A DNA stretch of 64,000 nt from Bacteroides salyersiae WAL 10018 = DSM 18765 = JCM 12988 (lineage in GTDB: Bacteria > Bacteroidota > Bacteroidia > Bacteroidales > Bacteroidaceae). A program made the position numbers and the translations under genes. Below, piece by piece: positions 9,928-19,180 of this stretch. The stretch lies in NCBI RefSeq assembly GCF_000381365.1, contig NZ_KB905467.1, positions 241,604 through 305,603 on the forward strand, read 5' to 3'. Position 1 is the stretch's first letter; every line of letters begins with the position of its first letter. The notes beneath the pieces are model-generated. The model was not told the DNA's origin, did not search any database, and was given only the letters and a program-made list of their open reading frames with translations.

Positions 9928-10880
9928 CTTCCTCTGTCATTTCAATTTTCGACACCAGCATAGCAGCTTATAATACTGGTAATCAAATCATAATGGATGC
10001 CGTAAATTTGGAGATCAGGGATATATTCAAAGAACATTTTTTGGTACAACTTCCTGTTGAAGACATAAAAACAAATGTGAGAAGATACAATTCCCTTAGC
10101 TATATTTCATTTTTAGGAGGGACGAATATTTTGAATTCCGACATACGAAATTACAGACAATGGGATTTGTCCTTTCATAATATTCTTGTTTTGAAAAACA
10201 TTGTTTTAATGGGATGTGGATGGTTTCAATATGAGAATATCAAAATTACGTGTTATACAAAATGGGCATTCAACCGAGTGCTTTCACATCAATATGTTCA
10301 TTCCGTACGCGATACTTACACGAAAGAAAAATTGTCTTCAATCGATATATCCTCCATAAATACCGGATGTCCTACATTGTGGAGATTGACAAACCAAATT
10401 ACTGAAAAAATTCCACAGAAAAAGGCAAAACGGGTTATCATAACACTCACTGACTACAACTGTGACCAAGAACGAGATCGGTACTTGCTTGATACTTGTT
10501 GCAAGGAATATGAACAAGCCTATTATTTTGCACAAGGAACGGGTGATATTCAATACTTGAAAGATTTAGGTTATGCCCATAAAGTGACACTGCTGTCACC
10601 CCAATTGCCTTGTTACAATGAAATACTTTCGCAAGGAAATATTGATTATATAGGTACTCGCCTGCATGCTGGAATCAGAGCTTTACAAAATTCAGTACGT
10701 TCGTTTATAATTGGAATAGATAACAGAGCTATTGAAATGGCTAATGATTTCTGTCTGCCAGTATTAAACCAACATAACCTTTCGGAACTCACTACTTTAA
10801 TCAACAAAGATTACTCACTTGACTTAACCATTCCATTTGAAAATATAAATCAGTGGAGAGCTCAATTTACCAGTAAATGA
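9909..10880 (+). CDS. Polysaccharide pyruvyl transferase family protein
   Basis: 323 residues. The PF04230 features are visible: an N-terminal NTGNQIIMDAV loop, a GGTNIL motif near residue 76 and the conserved GTRLHAGIRAL segment near 251. Members transfer pyruvate from phosphoenolpyruvate to a sugar as a ketal, adding negative charge to capsule or exopolysaccharide. Some members have other activities, so the ketal assignment is inference. It overlaps both neighbours (19 and 4 bases), consistent with one operon. Confidence 0.82.
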   Translation: MENPNLTSSVISIFDTSIAAYNTGNQIIMDAVNLEIRDIFKEHFLVQLPVEDIKTNVRRYNSLSYISFLGGTNILNSDIRNYRQWDLSFHNILVLKNIVLMGCGWFQYENIKITCYTKWAFNRVLSHQYVHSVRDTYTKEKLSSIDISSINTGCPTLWRLTNQITEKIPQKKAKRVIITLTDYNCDQERDRYLLDTCCKEYEQAYYFAQGTGDIQYLKDLGYAHKVTLLSPQLPCYNEILSQGNIDYIGTRLHAGIRALQNSVRSFIIGIDNRAIEMANDFCLPVLNQHNLSELTTLINKDYSLDLTIPFENINQWRAQFTSK

Positions 10881-12073
10881 AAATAGTCCATATTCTATCC
10901 GCAGACTCCGGAGGAGCCGGTTTGGCGGCATTACGTTTACATCAGGCTTTATTAGCATCAAATATAGACTCAGACATACTTTGTTTTTACAAACAGAGTA
11001 AAGTTCCTCATGTTGTATGTGTAGAACGAACTACCTGCACAAAAATACTAATGAGACTACCTATACCGTTTAAGAACGGTAAATACAAAAAAGTCCGCAA
11101 TTCCTATGGAAATCTTTATGAATGTATTTCATTTCCAGAAGGCTATGATTGCATAACAGACCATCCTCTTGTAAAAAGTGCGGATATTATAAATTTACAT
11201 TGGGTGGGCAGCTCGCTTAACTATAAGCTTTTTTTTCGGAATATAAAAAAGCCCATCATCTGGACGTTACACGATATGAATCCTTTTTTAGGATGTGCAC
11301 ACTATCAAGGAGATGTAGAAAAGAATATCGATAATTACGCATTAGAAACAAAAATACGAAAAAAGAAGGAAAAATGGATTCATCAAGCATTTCATTTGGA
11401 AATAGTCAACTTATGCGACTGGATGAAAAATTTGACAATACAGTCGGAGGCTTTCAAAACATATCCGCAACATATTATCAGAAATAGTGTAAATATAGAA
11501 GTCTTCAAATTGTACAATAAGGAATATGTACGTTCAATTTGGAATGTTCCCAATGGCAAAACCGTACTCTTATTTATTAGCCAGAATATATCCAACCCGA
11601 GAAAAGGCTTCGATATTTTGTTAGAAGCAATAAAAAAGTTGGACGATAAAACTCATCTGATGATAATAGGAGAATCAATTACCATTCAATCAAAAGCAAA
11701 TATTCAATATATAGGTAGCATACATGACGAACAATTAATGGCACTGGCATACGCTGCTGCCGATGCTTTTATTTTGCCAAGCCGCGAAGATAATCTGCCA
11801 AACACGATGTTGGAATCTTTATGCTGCGGCACACCTGTAATAACAATGCCCACCGGAGGTATGATGGATATCATCACAAATGGAGAAAACGGAATTATTG
11901 CCGATGCGATAGAAGCAGAAGCTTTATATAAAGCGATTCATCAATTCATTAACACAAAAAGCCTTTTTATCAGGCAACGAATATCACAAAAATCTCACAC
12001 CCTGTTTTCACCTAAAAAACAGGCACAAGAATATTATCTTTTATACCAAGATTGTATAAAACGTGCTCAATGA
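10877..12073 (+). CDS. Glycosyltransferase, family GT4
   Basis: 398 residues with a GT-B fold. The N-terminal loop is SGGAGLAALRLHQALL and the donor-site signature is EDNLPNTMLE near residue 309, matching the E-x7-E motif of retaining GT4 enzymes. The N-terminal half resembles the colanic-acid WcaC-like group (INLHWVGSSLNYK, WTLHDMNPFLGCAHY). It would add one sugar to the lipid-linked repeat unit on the cytoplasmic side. It overlaps the preceding pyruvyl transferase by 4 bases, and the next gene starts inside its stop codon. Confidence 0.88.
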   Translation: MKIVHILSADSGGAGLAALRLHQALLASNIDSDILCFYKQSKVPHVVCVERTTCTKILMRLPIPFKNGKYKKVRNSYGNLYECISFPEGYDCITDHPLVKSADIINLHWVGSSLNYKLFFRNIKKPIIWTLHDMNPFLGCAHYQGDVEKNIDNYALETKIRKKKEKWIHQAFHLEIVNLCDWMKNLTIQSEAFKTYPQHIIRNSVNIEVFKLYNKEYVRSIWNVPNGKTVLLFISQNISNPRKGFDILLEAIKKLDDKTHLMIIGESITIQSKANIQYIGSIHDEQLMALAYAAADAFILPSREDNLPNTMLESLCCGTPVITMPTGGMMDIITNGENGIIADAIEAEALYKAIHQFINTKSLFIRQRISQKSHTLFSPKKQAQEYYLLYQDCIKRAQ

Positions 12074-12644
12074 TACGTATATTATCCCTATTTGCATCTT
12101 TACGATTTGTTCCGCATATTTTTGTATATTATCATTCACGTATACGACATACCGTTCTTGATTATGAAAGAGATATGTGGTTATCGCGTAATAGATTTCA
12201 GAAAAAAGGAATCAGAGGTTTTCTATTCTTATTAAATATGTTCCCAGAATACAGGAGTCTGTTTTATCATAGAACAGGAGCTCACTACCTCTCTCTTTTT
12301 GCACGAGGACAAAATAATCTATATTTCCATACTCCGTCTTCCCAAATAGGCAAAGGGCTCGTAATTTGGCATGGATATTCATGTGTTGTCAATGCACAAT
12401 CAATAGGGGAAAACTGTCAGATATGGCACCTCACAACATTGGGTAGAAAGACACATCACTGAACGAAAACAGACCGATAATTGGAAATAATGTGTCAGTC
12501 TGTACCGGAGCAATCGTCATTGGAAATGTTCATATCGGTGATCATACAATTATAGGAGCAGGTAGTATCGTTGTACATAGCACTCCTCCTGACAGCATCG
12601 TTACAGGTATTGCAGCCAAAGCCAAGACACATTCCAAGAACTGA
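12070..12644 (+). pseudogene. Serine-acetyltransferase-like sugar O-acetyltransferase, frameshifted
   Basis: The frame opens at ATG 12070 (an ATGA overlap with the preceding stop) and stops at TGA 12460-12462. The left-handed beta-helix continues directly in another frame: after TTLGRK the second frame reads DTSLNENRPIIGNNV, then GAIVIGNVHIGDHTIIGAG, and ends at TGA 12642-12644. One base missing near 12447-12450 (AAA for AAAA) would restore a product of about 190 residues, normal for the LbH serine acetyltransferase family found in polysaccharide loci. Such enzymes O- or N-acetylate sugars using acetyl-CoA. The catalytic histidine region lies around the break, so the two halves should be inactive. 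A sequencing error cannot be excluded. Confidence 0.8.
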
Positions 12645-12646
12645 AT

Positions 12647-13507
12647 ATGAAATTATCTATCATTACAATCAATCTGAATAATAAGAACGGTCTGTCCGAA
12701 ACCATTAGTAGCGTGATAGCGCAAACGTTTACCGATTATGAGTATATCATTATAGACGGTCAATCTACGGATGGTAGTCTGGAAGTTATCAAACAGAATG
12801 CCAATCATATCAACCAATGGATATCAGAAAACGACCATGGCATTTATAACGCCATGAACAAAGGTTTAAATTTAGCAAAAGGAGAATATTGCCTTTTTTT
12901 AAATTCCGGAGACTCTTTATACGATTCGGATGTGTTACAAGTTTTGTTCAGTCAGTCTTTTACAGAAGATATCATATCTGGTGGTATCGAATTATATTCT
13001 CACACAAAGAAATGGTATCAATTCCCACCCCACAACATTTCTCTTTTTACTTTCATCAATGGCTCGCTACCTCATCCGGGTACATTTATCAGGAGAGAAT
13101 TATTAAACAAACTGGGTGGCTATAATGAAAATTACAGAATCATATCTGATTGGTGCTTTTTCGTTGACGCGTTAATTGTACAAAACTGTAGTTACAAGTA
13201 TTATGATATTACAGTTTCTAAATTTAATTGTTTTGGTATAAGTTCGACTTCATCTTCAACAGAAGATGTACAAAAAGTACAATTCCTCAGAAACAGATTT
13301 CCTAAAATGGCAGACGACTACGATCTATTTAATGAAGAATCGGTATTTAACTCTTTTTGTTGGTTAAAATATCACCCTATAATAAAGGTTATAATCGTTT
13401 TTCCCTTCAAAATTCTCAATCGTATACTACATTTGAGAAATAGATTGAAAAAAAGAATTATTGTTCTTGATAAATTGAAATCAGACGACACTAAATTATT
13501 AAGATAG
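12647..13507 (+). CDS. Glycosyltransferase, family GT2
   Basis: 286 residues. The nucleotide-sugar binding core is clear: MKLSIITINLNNKNGL, IIDGQSTDGSLE, SENDHGIYNAMNKG and LNSGDSL near residue 84 where the DXD-type acid sits. This layout matches WcaE-like GT-A enzymes in exopolysaccharide loci. It would add a sugar by inversion to the growing repeat unit. It starts 2 bases after the broken acetyltransferase. The C-terminal 60 residues are hydrophobic and basic and may lie against the membrane. Confidence 0.9.
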   Translation: MKLSIITINLNNKNGLSETISSVIAQTFTDYEYIIIDGQSTDGSLEVIKQNANHINQWISENDHGIYNAMNKGLNLAKGEYCLFLNSGDSLYDSDVLQVLFSQSFTEDIISGGIELYSHTKKWYQFPPHNISLFTFINGSLPHPGTFIRRELLNKLGGYNENYRIISDWCFFVDALIVQNCSYKYYDITVSKFNCFGISSTSSSTEDVQKVQFLRNRFPKMADDYDLFNEESVFNSFCWLKYHPIIKVIIVFPFKILNRILHLRNRLKKRIIVLDKLKSDDTKLLR

Positions 13508-13560
13508 CAAAATTATCATTTCACGAATTTATACCTTTATTCTAAAAACAATAAATTTTG

Positions 13561-14679
13561 ATGAGAGTTTTAATCTGTATTCCCTGCCTATTGACAGGAG
13601 GCACTGAAATACAAACCCTAAACTTAGTGGAAGCTTTAATACGAGGTGGACATCAAGTAACTACCGTATGTTATTTTGAACATACTCCGAATATGGTGTC
13701 TCGCTATCAGCAGGCAGGAAGTAAAGTGGTATGTTTGAGTGTGACCGGAAAACGGATTGGAGGAATAAACGGAATTATCTTTTTATACAAGGGGCTGAAG
13801 CAAATGATACGGATTAGCAAACCGGATATCACTCATGTACAGTATATGGCTCCCGGTGCTATTCCCATTCTTTTACTGCGTCTGTTTGGAATAAAAAATA
13901 TCATCGCTACTGCACATACAGCAGCCGATATTTATCCAAATCTAAAATTGGTGCACTTCATTCAAAGGTATTGTGTACGAGTGTTTACTTGTATTACGCA
14001 AGTAGCGGAAATGTCTTTTTTTGGTAAATCCAATCTATACACACAAAAAACAGTAATACAAAAGGTGAACCATTTCACCATCTACAATGTATTGCCCTCA
14101 TATATAAAGATACGAGAAGAACAACGTGATTTCTCCTCACCTGTTACTTTGGGGGTAGTGGGTAGGTTGGAAAAAATCAAGGGGGGCGATTTAGTGATTC
14201 CGGCATTTGTACGAATAAAAGAAAGATATCCGGAAACTCGCTTACTGATAGTTGGAGACGGTTCGCTGAAAGCATTTATGCAACAGCAAGCAAAAGATTT
14301 ACATGTTAGCGAGTACATCACATGGGTAGGCAGAAAAGATCAGAGTCAACTGCAAGCATATTATGACAAAATACACGTCTTATTAATACCTTCGCGCAGT
14401 GAGGGATTCGGACTGACAGCCATTGAAGGAATGGCACGAGGATGCGTAGTAATAGCATCAAAGACAGGGGGACTTTCGGAAATCGTGAAGGATAAAGAGG
14501 TAGGGTTGTTACATGAACAAGAGAACACAGAGGATTTAGCAAAAAAGGTTTGTTATGTATTGGAACATCCTCAAGACATGAAAATGCTTTCTATGAAGGC
14601 GACACGTTATGTAGAGCAATTTGGGAATAACCAATACACTCTGCTATTCAATGATCTGTATGAAAAAGTAACAAATTAG
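13561..14679 (+). CDS. Glycosyltransferase, family GT4
   Basis: 372 residues from ATG 13561; a TTG just before it is less likely. The glycine-rich N-terminal loop is LLTGGTEIQTLNLVEAL and the donor motif is EGFGLTAIE near residue 281, with GGLSEIV after it. Between them, GVVGRLEKIKGGDLVI and LLIVGDGSLKAFM are standard GT-B elements. The protein would add a sugar to the lipid-linked unit. It stands alone by 53 bases from the upstream gene and is followed 4 bases later by the polymerase. Confidence 0.9.
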   Translation: MRVLICIPCLLTGGTEIQTLNLVEALIRGGHQVTTVCYFEHTPNMVSRYQQAGSKVVCLSVTGKRIGGINGIIFLYKGLKQMIRISKPDITHVQYMAPGAIPILLLRLFGIKNIIATAHTAADIYPNLKLVHFIQRYCVRVFTCITQVAEMSFFGKSNLYTQKTVIQKVNHFTIYNVLPSYIKIREEQRDFSSPVTLGVVGRLEKIKGGDLVIPAFVRIKERYPETRLLIVGDGSLKAFMQQQAKDLHVSEYITWVGRKDQSQLQAYYDKIHVLLIPSRSEGFGLTAIEGMARGCVVIASKTGGLSEIVKDKEVGLLHEQENTEDLAKKVCYVLEHPQDMKMLSMKATRYVEQFGNNQYTLLFNDLYEKVTN

Positions 14680-14683
14680 ATTC

Positions 14684-15997
14684 ATGTACTTTTTAAACTA
14701 TATATACTTTCTGATTATCACAGTGATGGGGGCAAAATTTCTGTTCACAAGACAGGGAATAATCACTCATCCCCTGAATAAAAAGAAAAAATTATTGTTG
14801 GACGGACCGGAGTTATTCTGGATACTCACATTCTCAACCGGTCTATTGGCTTTCTCAGCTCCCGGAGTATTAGACTTGATGGCTATCCGGTTGATGGTAC
14901 TGGAGGCTTTCTGCATCATCGAATTATTTATAGTAAAAAGAAAGCCTCAATGTAGTATTACGGTCATTCTATATTTGATTTATGTAATTTGGCTGATTAT
15001 AGGATTGAGCTATACGACATCTCTCGTTTATGGATTCCGTGTCATATTGAAATATAGTTATCCACTATTAATTATGCTTTCAGCGTCAACGGCGGTTAGA
15101 AATAAAGAAGTTTTTATTAAGGCTGGATTAGGGGCAAGAATGGTAGCTATCATATCCATCGGGGTTTCTTTCATTCCATTGATGAATTATTTAGTATCGG
15201 GAGTATTTTGGTATGGAACGGCACGAAGTATACATTACATATCCATGTGTATATTCTCCTTAGCGTTATACTATCATGGTGGAAAAGATAAAAAAGATTT
15301 ATTATTATGTGTTCTGTTTATAATTCCTTGTATTTTATGGGTATTCCGTACTAGTATTATAGGGACAACAATAGCCTTAATGACATTCTTTTTCTTTAAA
15401 TACAAAATAAAATCAGTTCCCGTAATTTTAGGAATTGTTTTGCTTTTCGTCATTGCAATATTCACAATTCCCAGTATGAAAACAAAAATGTTTAAGGAAA
15501 GTAGCAACATTAGTATAGAGCAATTTCAGCAAGGAAAGGTTTCAAAAGACGACATCAACAGCAATGCCAGATTCTCTTTATGGGAACATTTACAAAAACG
15601 TTTTTATAATCATAAAGAAATAGTTGGCTCCGGTACGGGAAGTGTGCAAAATTATATGTACTCTAATTTTATTTTTGGAGGATTACAAGTGCCACATAAT
15701 GATTATATTCAAATTTCATGTGACAATGGATTAATTGGAATTGTATTATACCTATTGGTCATTGGCAGTATTATCACGCATTGTTTTATAGAATATAATA
15801 AAAAGAATAGTATAGCTATAAAGATGTGTGCAATTGTAGCCGGAAGTAGTATCGCAGGAGTCGCTTTGACTATGTACACTGATAACGTAGTAAATTACTC
15901 AATGGCTACACTTTCTTATCCATTCGGATTTTATGGAATGATGTTAGGACTTATAAAAGGAAAGAGATATGATTTCAGTTGTAATACCATTGTATAA
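14684..15997 (+). CDS. Wzy-type O-antigen/exopolysaccharide polymerase
   Basis: 437 residues with about ten to eleven hydrophobic helices and one long polar loop (about residues 265-335, with SNARFSLWEHLQKRF and GSGTGSVQN) as in the Wzy_C/O-antigen ligase family. The arginine in NARFSLW and the GSG segment are typical of the periplasmic active-site loop. It would join flipped repeat units into polymer. A ligase role is possible from sequence alone, but the presence of Wzx and a Wzc-like co-polymerase favours polymerase. Its last 29 bases overlap the next gene. Confidence 0.85.
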   Translation: MYFLNYIYFLIITVMGAKFLFTRQGIITHPLNKKKKLLLDGPELFWILTFSTGLLAFSAPGVLDLMAIRLMVLEAFCIIELFIVKRKPQCSITVILYLIYVIWLIIGLSYTTSLVYGFRVILKYSYPLLIMLSASTAVRNKEVFIKAGLGARMVAIISIGVSFIPLMNYLVSGVFWYGTARSIHYISMCIFSLALYYHGGKDKKDLLLCVLFIIPCILWVFRTSIIGTTIALMTFFFFKYKIKSVPVILGIVLLFVIAIFTIPSMKTKMFKESSNISIEQFQQGKVSKDDINSNARFSLWEHLQKRFYNHKEIVGSGTGSVQNYMYSNFIFGGLQVPHNDYIQISCDNGLIGIVLYLLVIGSIITHCFIEYNKKNSIAIKMCAIVAGSSIAGVALTMYTDNVVNYSMATLSYPFGFYGMMLGLIKGKRYDFSCNTIV

Positions 15998-16907
15998 TAA
16001 AGAAAAGCAAATAAAAAGGACACTACAATCTATCCTTGCACAGACTTTTCAAGACTTTGAAATAGTCATTGTAAATGATGGAAGTATAGATAACAGTATA
16101 ATAGAAGTAGAGAAGGTAAAAGATTCGCGCATACGATTGATTCATCAAAAAAATGCAGGAGTATCGGCAGCTCGAAACAAAGGAATAGAAGAAGCGAAGT
16201 ATGAGTTGATTGCTTTTTTGGATGCAGACGATGAATGGAAAAGTAAATATCTGGAAGTTCAATATAACTTGTACAGGAAATATCCGGAATGTGACATTTT
16301 TGCTTGCAATTATGAATTTGTTAATGAAAAACATGATATATCACCTACGATCATCAAAAAACTTTCATTTGAAGAAAACGATGGAATATTAAATAATTAT
16401 TTTGAAGTGGCTTGCGTTTCACACCCTCCACTTTGTAGCTCGGCCATTGTTATCAAAAAGAAAATAATTCAAAAAATCGGAGGTTTTCCCCTAAATGTAA
16501 CTTCCGGCGAAGATTTGATAACTTGGGCACGATTGTCTACTGTGGGAATGATTGCTTATAACAAAAATGCATATGTTTACTATTATATTAATACGAAACC
16601 GCAGCAAAGTAACGAGCCCAAAGATTTACAATCTACAAAAGATTATGTAGGTACCTCTTTAAAGCAATTATATCTTACAGAAAAAGATATTGAATGTAAA
16701 AAAAATATTGCCCGTTATATTTCTTTCTGGTATAAAATGAGAGCTTCCATAAACATTATGTTAAATCATAAGATTCCAGCTATGAAGTGTGCGCTCAAAT
16801 CAATAAAATATAATCCTTACGATATAAAACCATACATTTTCTTATTATTAGCTACTATTCCCACGAAAGCAGCTTCGCATATTATTAATACATTAAGGAA
16901 TCGATGA
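15969..16907 (+). CDS. Glycosyltransferase, family GT2
   Basis: 312 residues with a textbook GT-A start: MISVVIPLYNKEKQI, IVNDGSIDNS, GVSAARNKGIE and the DXD-type FLDADDEWKSKYLE near residue 77. TSGEDLITWARL near 178 is the usual acceptor-side acid motif. It adds one sugar to the repeat unit. It overlaps the polymerase gene by 29 bases and the next gene by 4, so it belongs to the same transcript. Confidence 0.92.
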   Translation: MISVVIPLYNKEKQIKRTLQSILAQTFQDFEIVIVNDGSIDNSIIEVEKVKDSRIRLIHQKNAGVSAARNKGIEEAKYELIAFLDADDEWKSKYLEVQYNLYRKYPECDIFACNYEFVNEKHDISPTIIKKLSFEENDGILNNYFEVACVSHPPLCSSAIVIKKKIIQKIGGFPLNVTSGEDLITWARLSTVGMIAYNKNAYVYYYINTKPQQSNEPKDLQSTKDYVGTSLKQLYLTEKDIECKKNIARYISFWYKMRASINIMLNHKIPAMKCALKSIKYNPYDIKPYIFLLLATIPTKAASHIINTLRNR

Positions 16908-18049
16908 AAATTATATATTGTATACCTTCCTGTCACAATTCGGGAGGAATGGAAAGAGTACTGTCTGTAAAAGCTAACTATCTGGCTGATGTGGTGGGGT
17001 GGGATATATCAGTCATTACGACAGAACCGGTTTCTCAAAATAACCATTACCAATTTTCGTCTAAAATCCATTTTTATAATTTAGACATTCATTATAAAGA
17101 AATAGAAAACATCTCCTTATGGAAAAAAACGATAATGGTACTAAAAAAGAAATTGCAACACAAAAAGAAATTACAAGAATTATTATTTCACCTCAAACCA
17201 GACATTGTAGTGTCGATGTTCACACATGATGTCTCTTTTCTGTATAAAATAAAGGATGGAAGTAAAAAAGTTTGCGAACTACATTTTTCAAAAAAATTCA
17301 GAAAGTTACATAATGAAAGTAACCATGCAGGAATAGCAAAGAGAATGATTAGCTACTATTTAGATCATAGAGATTTCAAAGCAGCATCGCATTACGACCG
17401 TTTCGTCGTATTGACAGAAGAAGATCAAAAAACATGGTATCCGTTAAAAAACATCAAGGTAATATATAATCCTTTACCTTTTATTGCTGAGCAGACTGCA
17501 AATATACACACAAAAAAAGTATTGGCTATAGGACGATTGTGTCCACAAAAAGGTTTTGACATGTTGGTTGATATTTGGAATGTCGTATGCAAAAACATTG
17601 AAGGATGGGAACTTAATATTTATGGTGATGGACCGGACTATGCAGCTTTAGATAGTAAAATAAAGCAATACTCGTTGCATAAAACAATACATATGTATCC
17701 TGCAACGACTAATATTCAATCAGTTTATTTAAATAGTAGCATCTTTTGCTTTCCATCCAGATACGAGGGTTTCAGTATGGCATTAATGGAAGCAATGTCT
17801 TACGGTTTACCGGCAATTGCATTTAAATGCCCATGTGGGCCATCAGAAATTATAGAAAATGGTATCAACGGTATATTAGTTGAAAATAAAAACATCAACG
17901 ATTTTGCATATGAACTACAAAAGCTAATGAAAGATGAGAAATTAAGAGAAGAATATGGCATAAGAGCAGCCATGGAGACAAAATATAAATTCAACATAGA
18001 CCACATCATGAAACAATGGGTGTCACTTTTCAACGATTTAAAATCATGA
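16904..18049 (+). CDS. Glycosyltransferase, family GT4
   Basis: 381 residues. The N-terminal loop is SCHNSGGMERVLSVKANYL and the donor motif is EGFSMALME near residue 288, with VLAIGRLCPQKGFDML at the start of the second Rossmann domain. This is the arrangement of GT4 enzymes such as those for N-acetylgalactosamine or galactose transfer, but the sugar cannot be fixed from motifs. Its stop overlaps the start of the next glycosyltransferase (ATGA). Confidence 0.9.
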   Translation: MKIIYCIPSCHNSGGMERVLSVKANYLADVVGWDISVITTEPVSQNNHYQFSSKIHFYNLDIHYKEIENISLWKKTIMVLKKKLQHKKKLQELLFHLKPDIVVSMFTHDVSFLYKIKDGSKKVCELHFSKKFRKLHNESNHAGIAKRMISYYLDHRDFKAASHYDRFVVLTEEDQKTWYPLKNIKVIYNPLPFIAEQTANIHTKKVLAIGRLCPQKGFDMLVDIWNVVCKNIEGWELNIYGDGPDYAALDSKIKQYSLHKTIHMYPATTNIQSVYLNSSIFCFPSRYEGFSMALMEAMSYGLPAIAFKCPCGPSEIIENGINGILVENKNINDFAYELQKLMKDEKLREEYGIRAAMETKYKFNIDHIMKQWVSLFNDLKS

Positions 18050-19137
18050 ACATATTATTCTTTGCCTCAGATTATAAGATAGGGCTTAGTACATTATTAA
18101 CCGATCAGCTCCTTGCTTTACATCGAAATGACATAAATGTATATCCGGTTGCAGGTGAAAAAAATCAAGAAAAAGGATTGGAAGAACAAATTATTGCTCA
18201 AAAGATTCAGCTTAAACGCATACATGGATTGGATGATCATAAAAACTTTTTCCGGTTGGTTAACGATATAAAAGAGATAATCCAAACAGAAGACATACGA
18301 TTAGTTCATGTACAAAACAATTGGCAATTGGCAATAATTGCAGTAGTCAAATTAAAATTGTACTTTTTAAAAAAAATTAAAATAATATACACACTACATG
18401 GATTCAGGCACAATAGTTTTATTAAATCCATAATGGCACAATTCATTATAGGAACGGCACTTTTTCTTTTTGCAGACAAAGTGATTTGTATGTGCCAATA
18501 TCTAAAAAAGAAATTCCGGTTCCTGTCATATAAAATTATAATTCTGCCTTTAGGGGTCGCAGACATGTTTTTTCAAGACAAACGTCCCAACACTCCTAAA
18601 AATGGTCTACAAATCATTTTTCCCGCTCAATTTAGAAATGGTAAGAACCAAGATCTGATTATCAAAGCCTTTGCCAAACATATTCATGAAAATAAAGACA
18701 GTGAGTCTTATATGATATTGCCAGGAAATGGTCCTTTATGGGAAGATATGAAAGAATTGGCCTCTGCATTATATCTGCAAGATCGTATTTCTTTTCCAGG
18801 CCTATGTTCTAAACGACAAACCAAAGAATTGTATTTACAAAGTAACATTGGAATCGTATCAAGCAACAGTGAGACATTCGGTCAAAGTATTGTGGAACCT
18901 TTTGTATTAGGGCGATGTATATTAACAACTGCCGTTGGAGTAGCTCCTGACATTATAGCAACCGGCAAAAATGGGTTCTTTTTTAGAAATCAAGATGAAT
19001 TAGCAATACTCTTCGATAAACTATATAAAGATCAATCTATCATTGATAAAACAGGGGAAAATAATTTTTTGAAGGGAAAGATGTTTCAATGGGACAATAT
19101 AATCCAAGACTATAAAAAACAAATTCTAAATAATTAA
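18046..19137 (+). CDS. Glycosyltransferase, family GT4
   Basis: 363 residues from ATG 18046, chosen because it overlaps the upstream stop as ATGA; an in-frame ATG 30 bases earlier is inside the previous gene. The second domain carries IIFPAQFRNGKNQDLI, MILPGNGPLWEDMKE and the donor motif ETFGQSIVE near residue 285. The first-domain HxQ loop LVHVQNNWQLAIIAV fits a GT4 enzyme. One more sugar would be added to the repeat unit. Confidence 0.88.
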   Translation: MNILFFASDYKIGLSTLLTDQLLALHRNDINVYPVAGEKNQEKGLEEQIIAQKIQLKRIHGLDDHKNFFRLVNDIKEIIQTEDIRLVHVQNNWQLAIIAVVKLKLYFLKKIKIIYTLHGFRHNSFIKSIMAQFIIGTALFLFADKVICMCQYLKKKFRFLSYKIIILPLGVADMFFQDKRPNTPKNGLQIIFPAQFRNGKNQDLIIKAFAKHIHENKDSESYMILPGNGPLWEDMKELASALYLQDRISFPGLCSKRQTKELYLQSNIGIVSSNSETFGQSIVEPFVLGRCILTTAVGVAPDIIATGKNGFFFRNQDELAILFDKLYKDQSIIDKTGENNFLKGKMFQWDNIIQDYKKQILNN

Positions 19138-19180
19138 ATATAATAAAACAAGCATATCTATTCAAACATTCATAGAAGTA

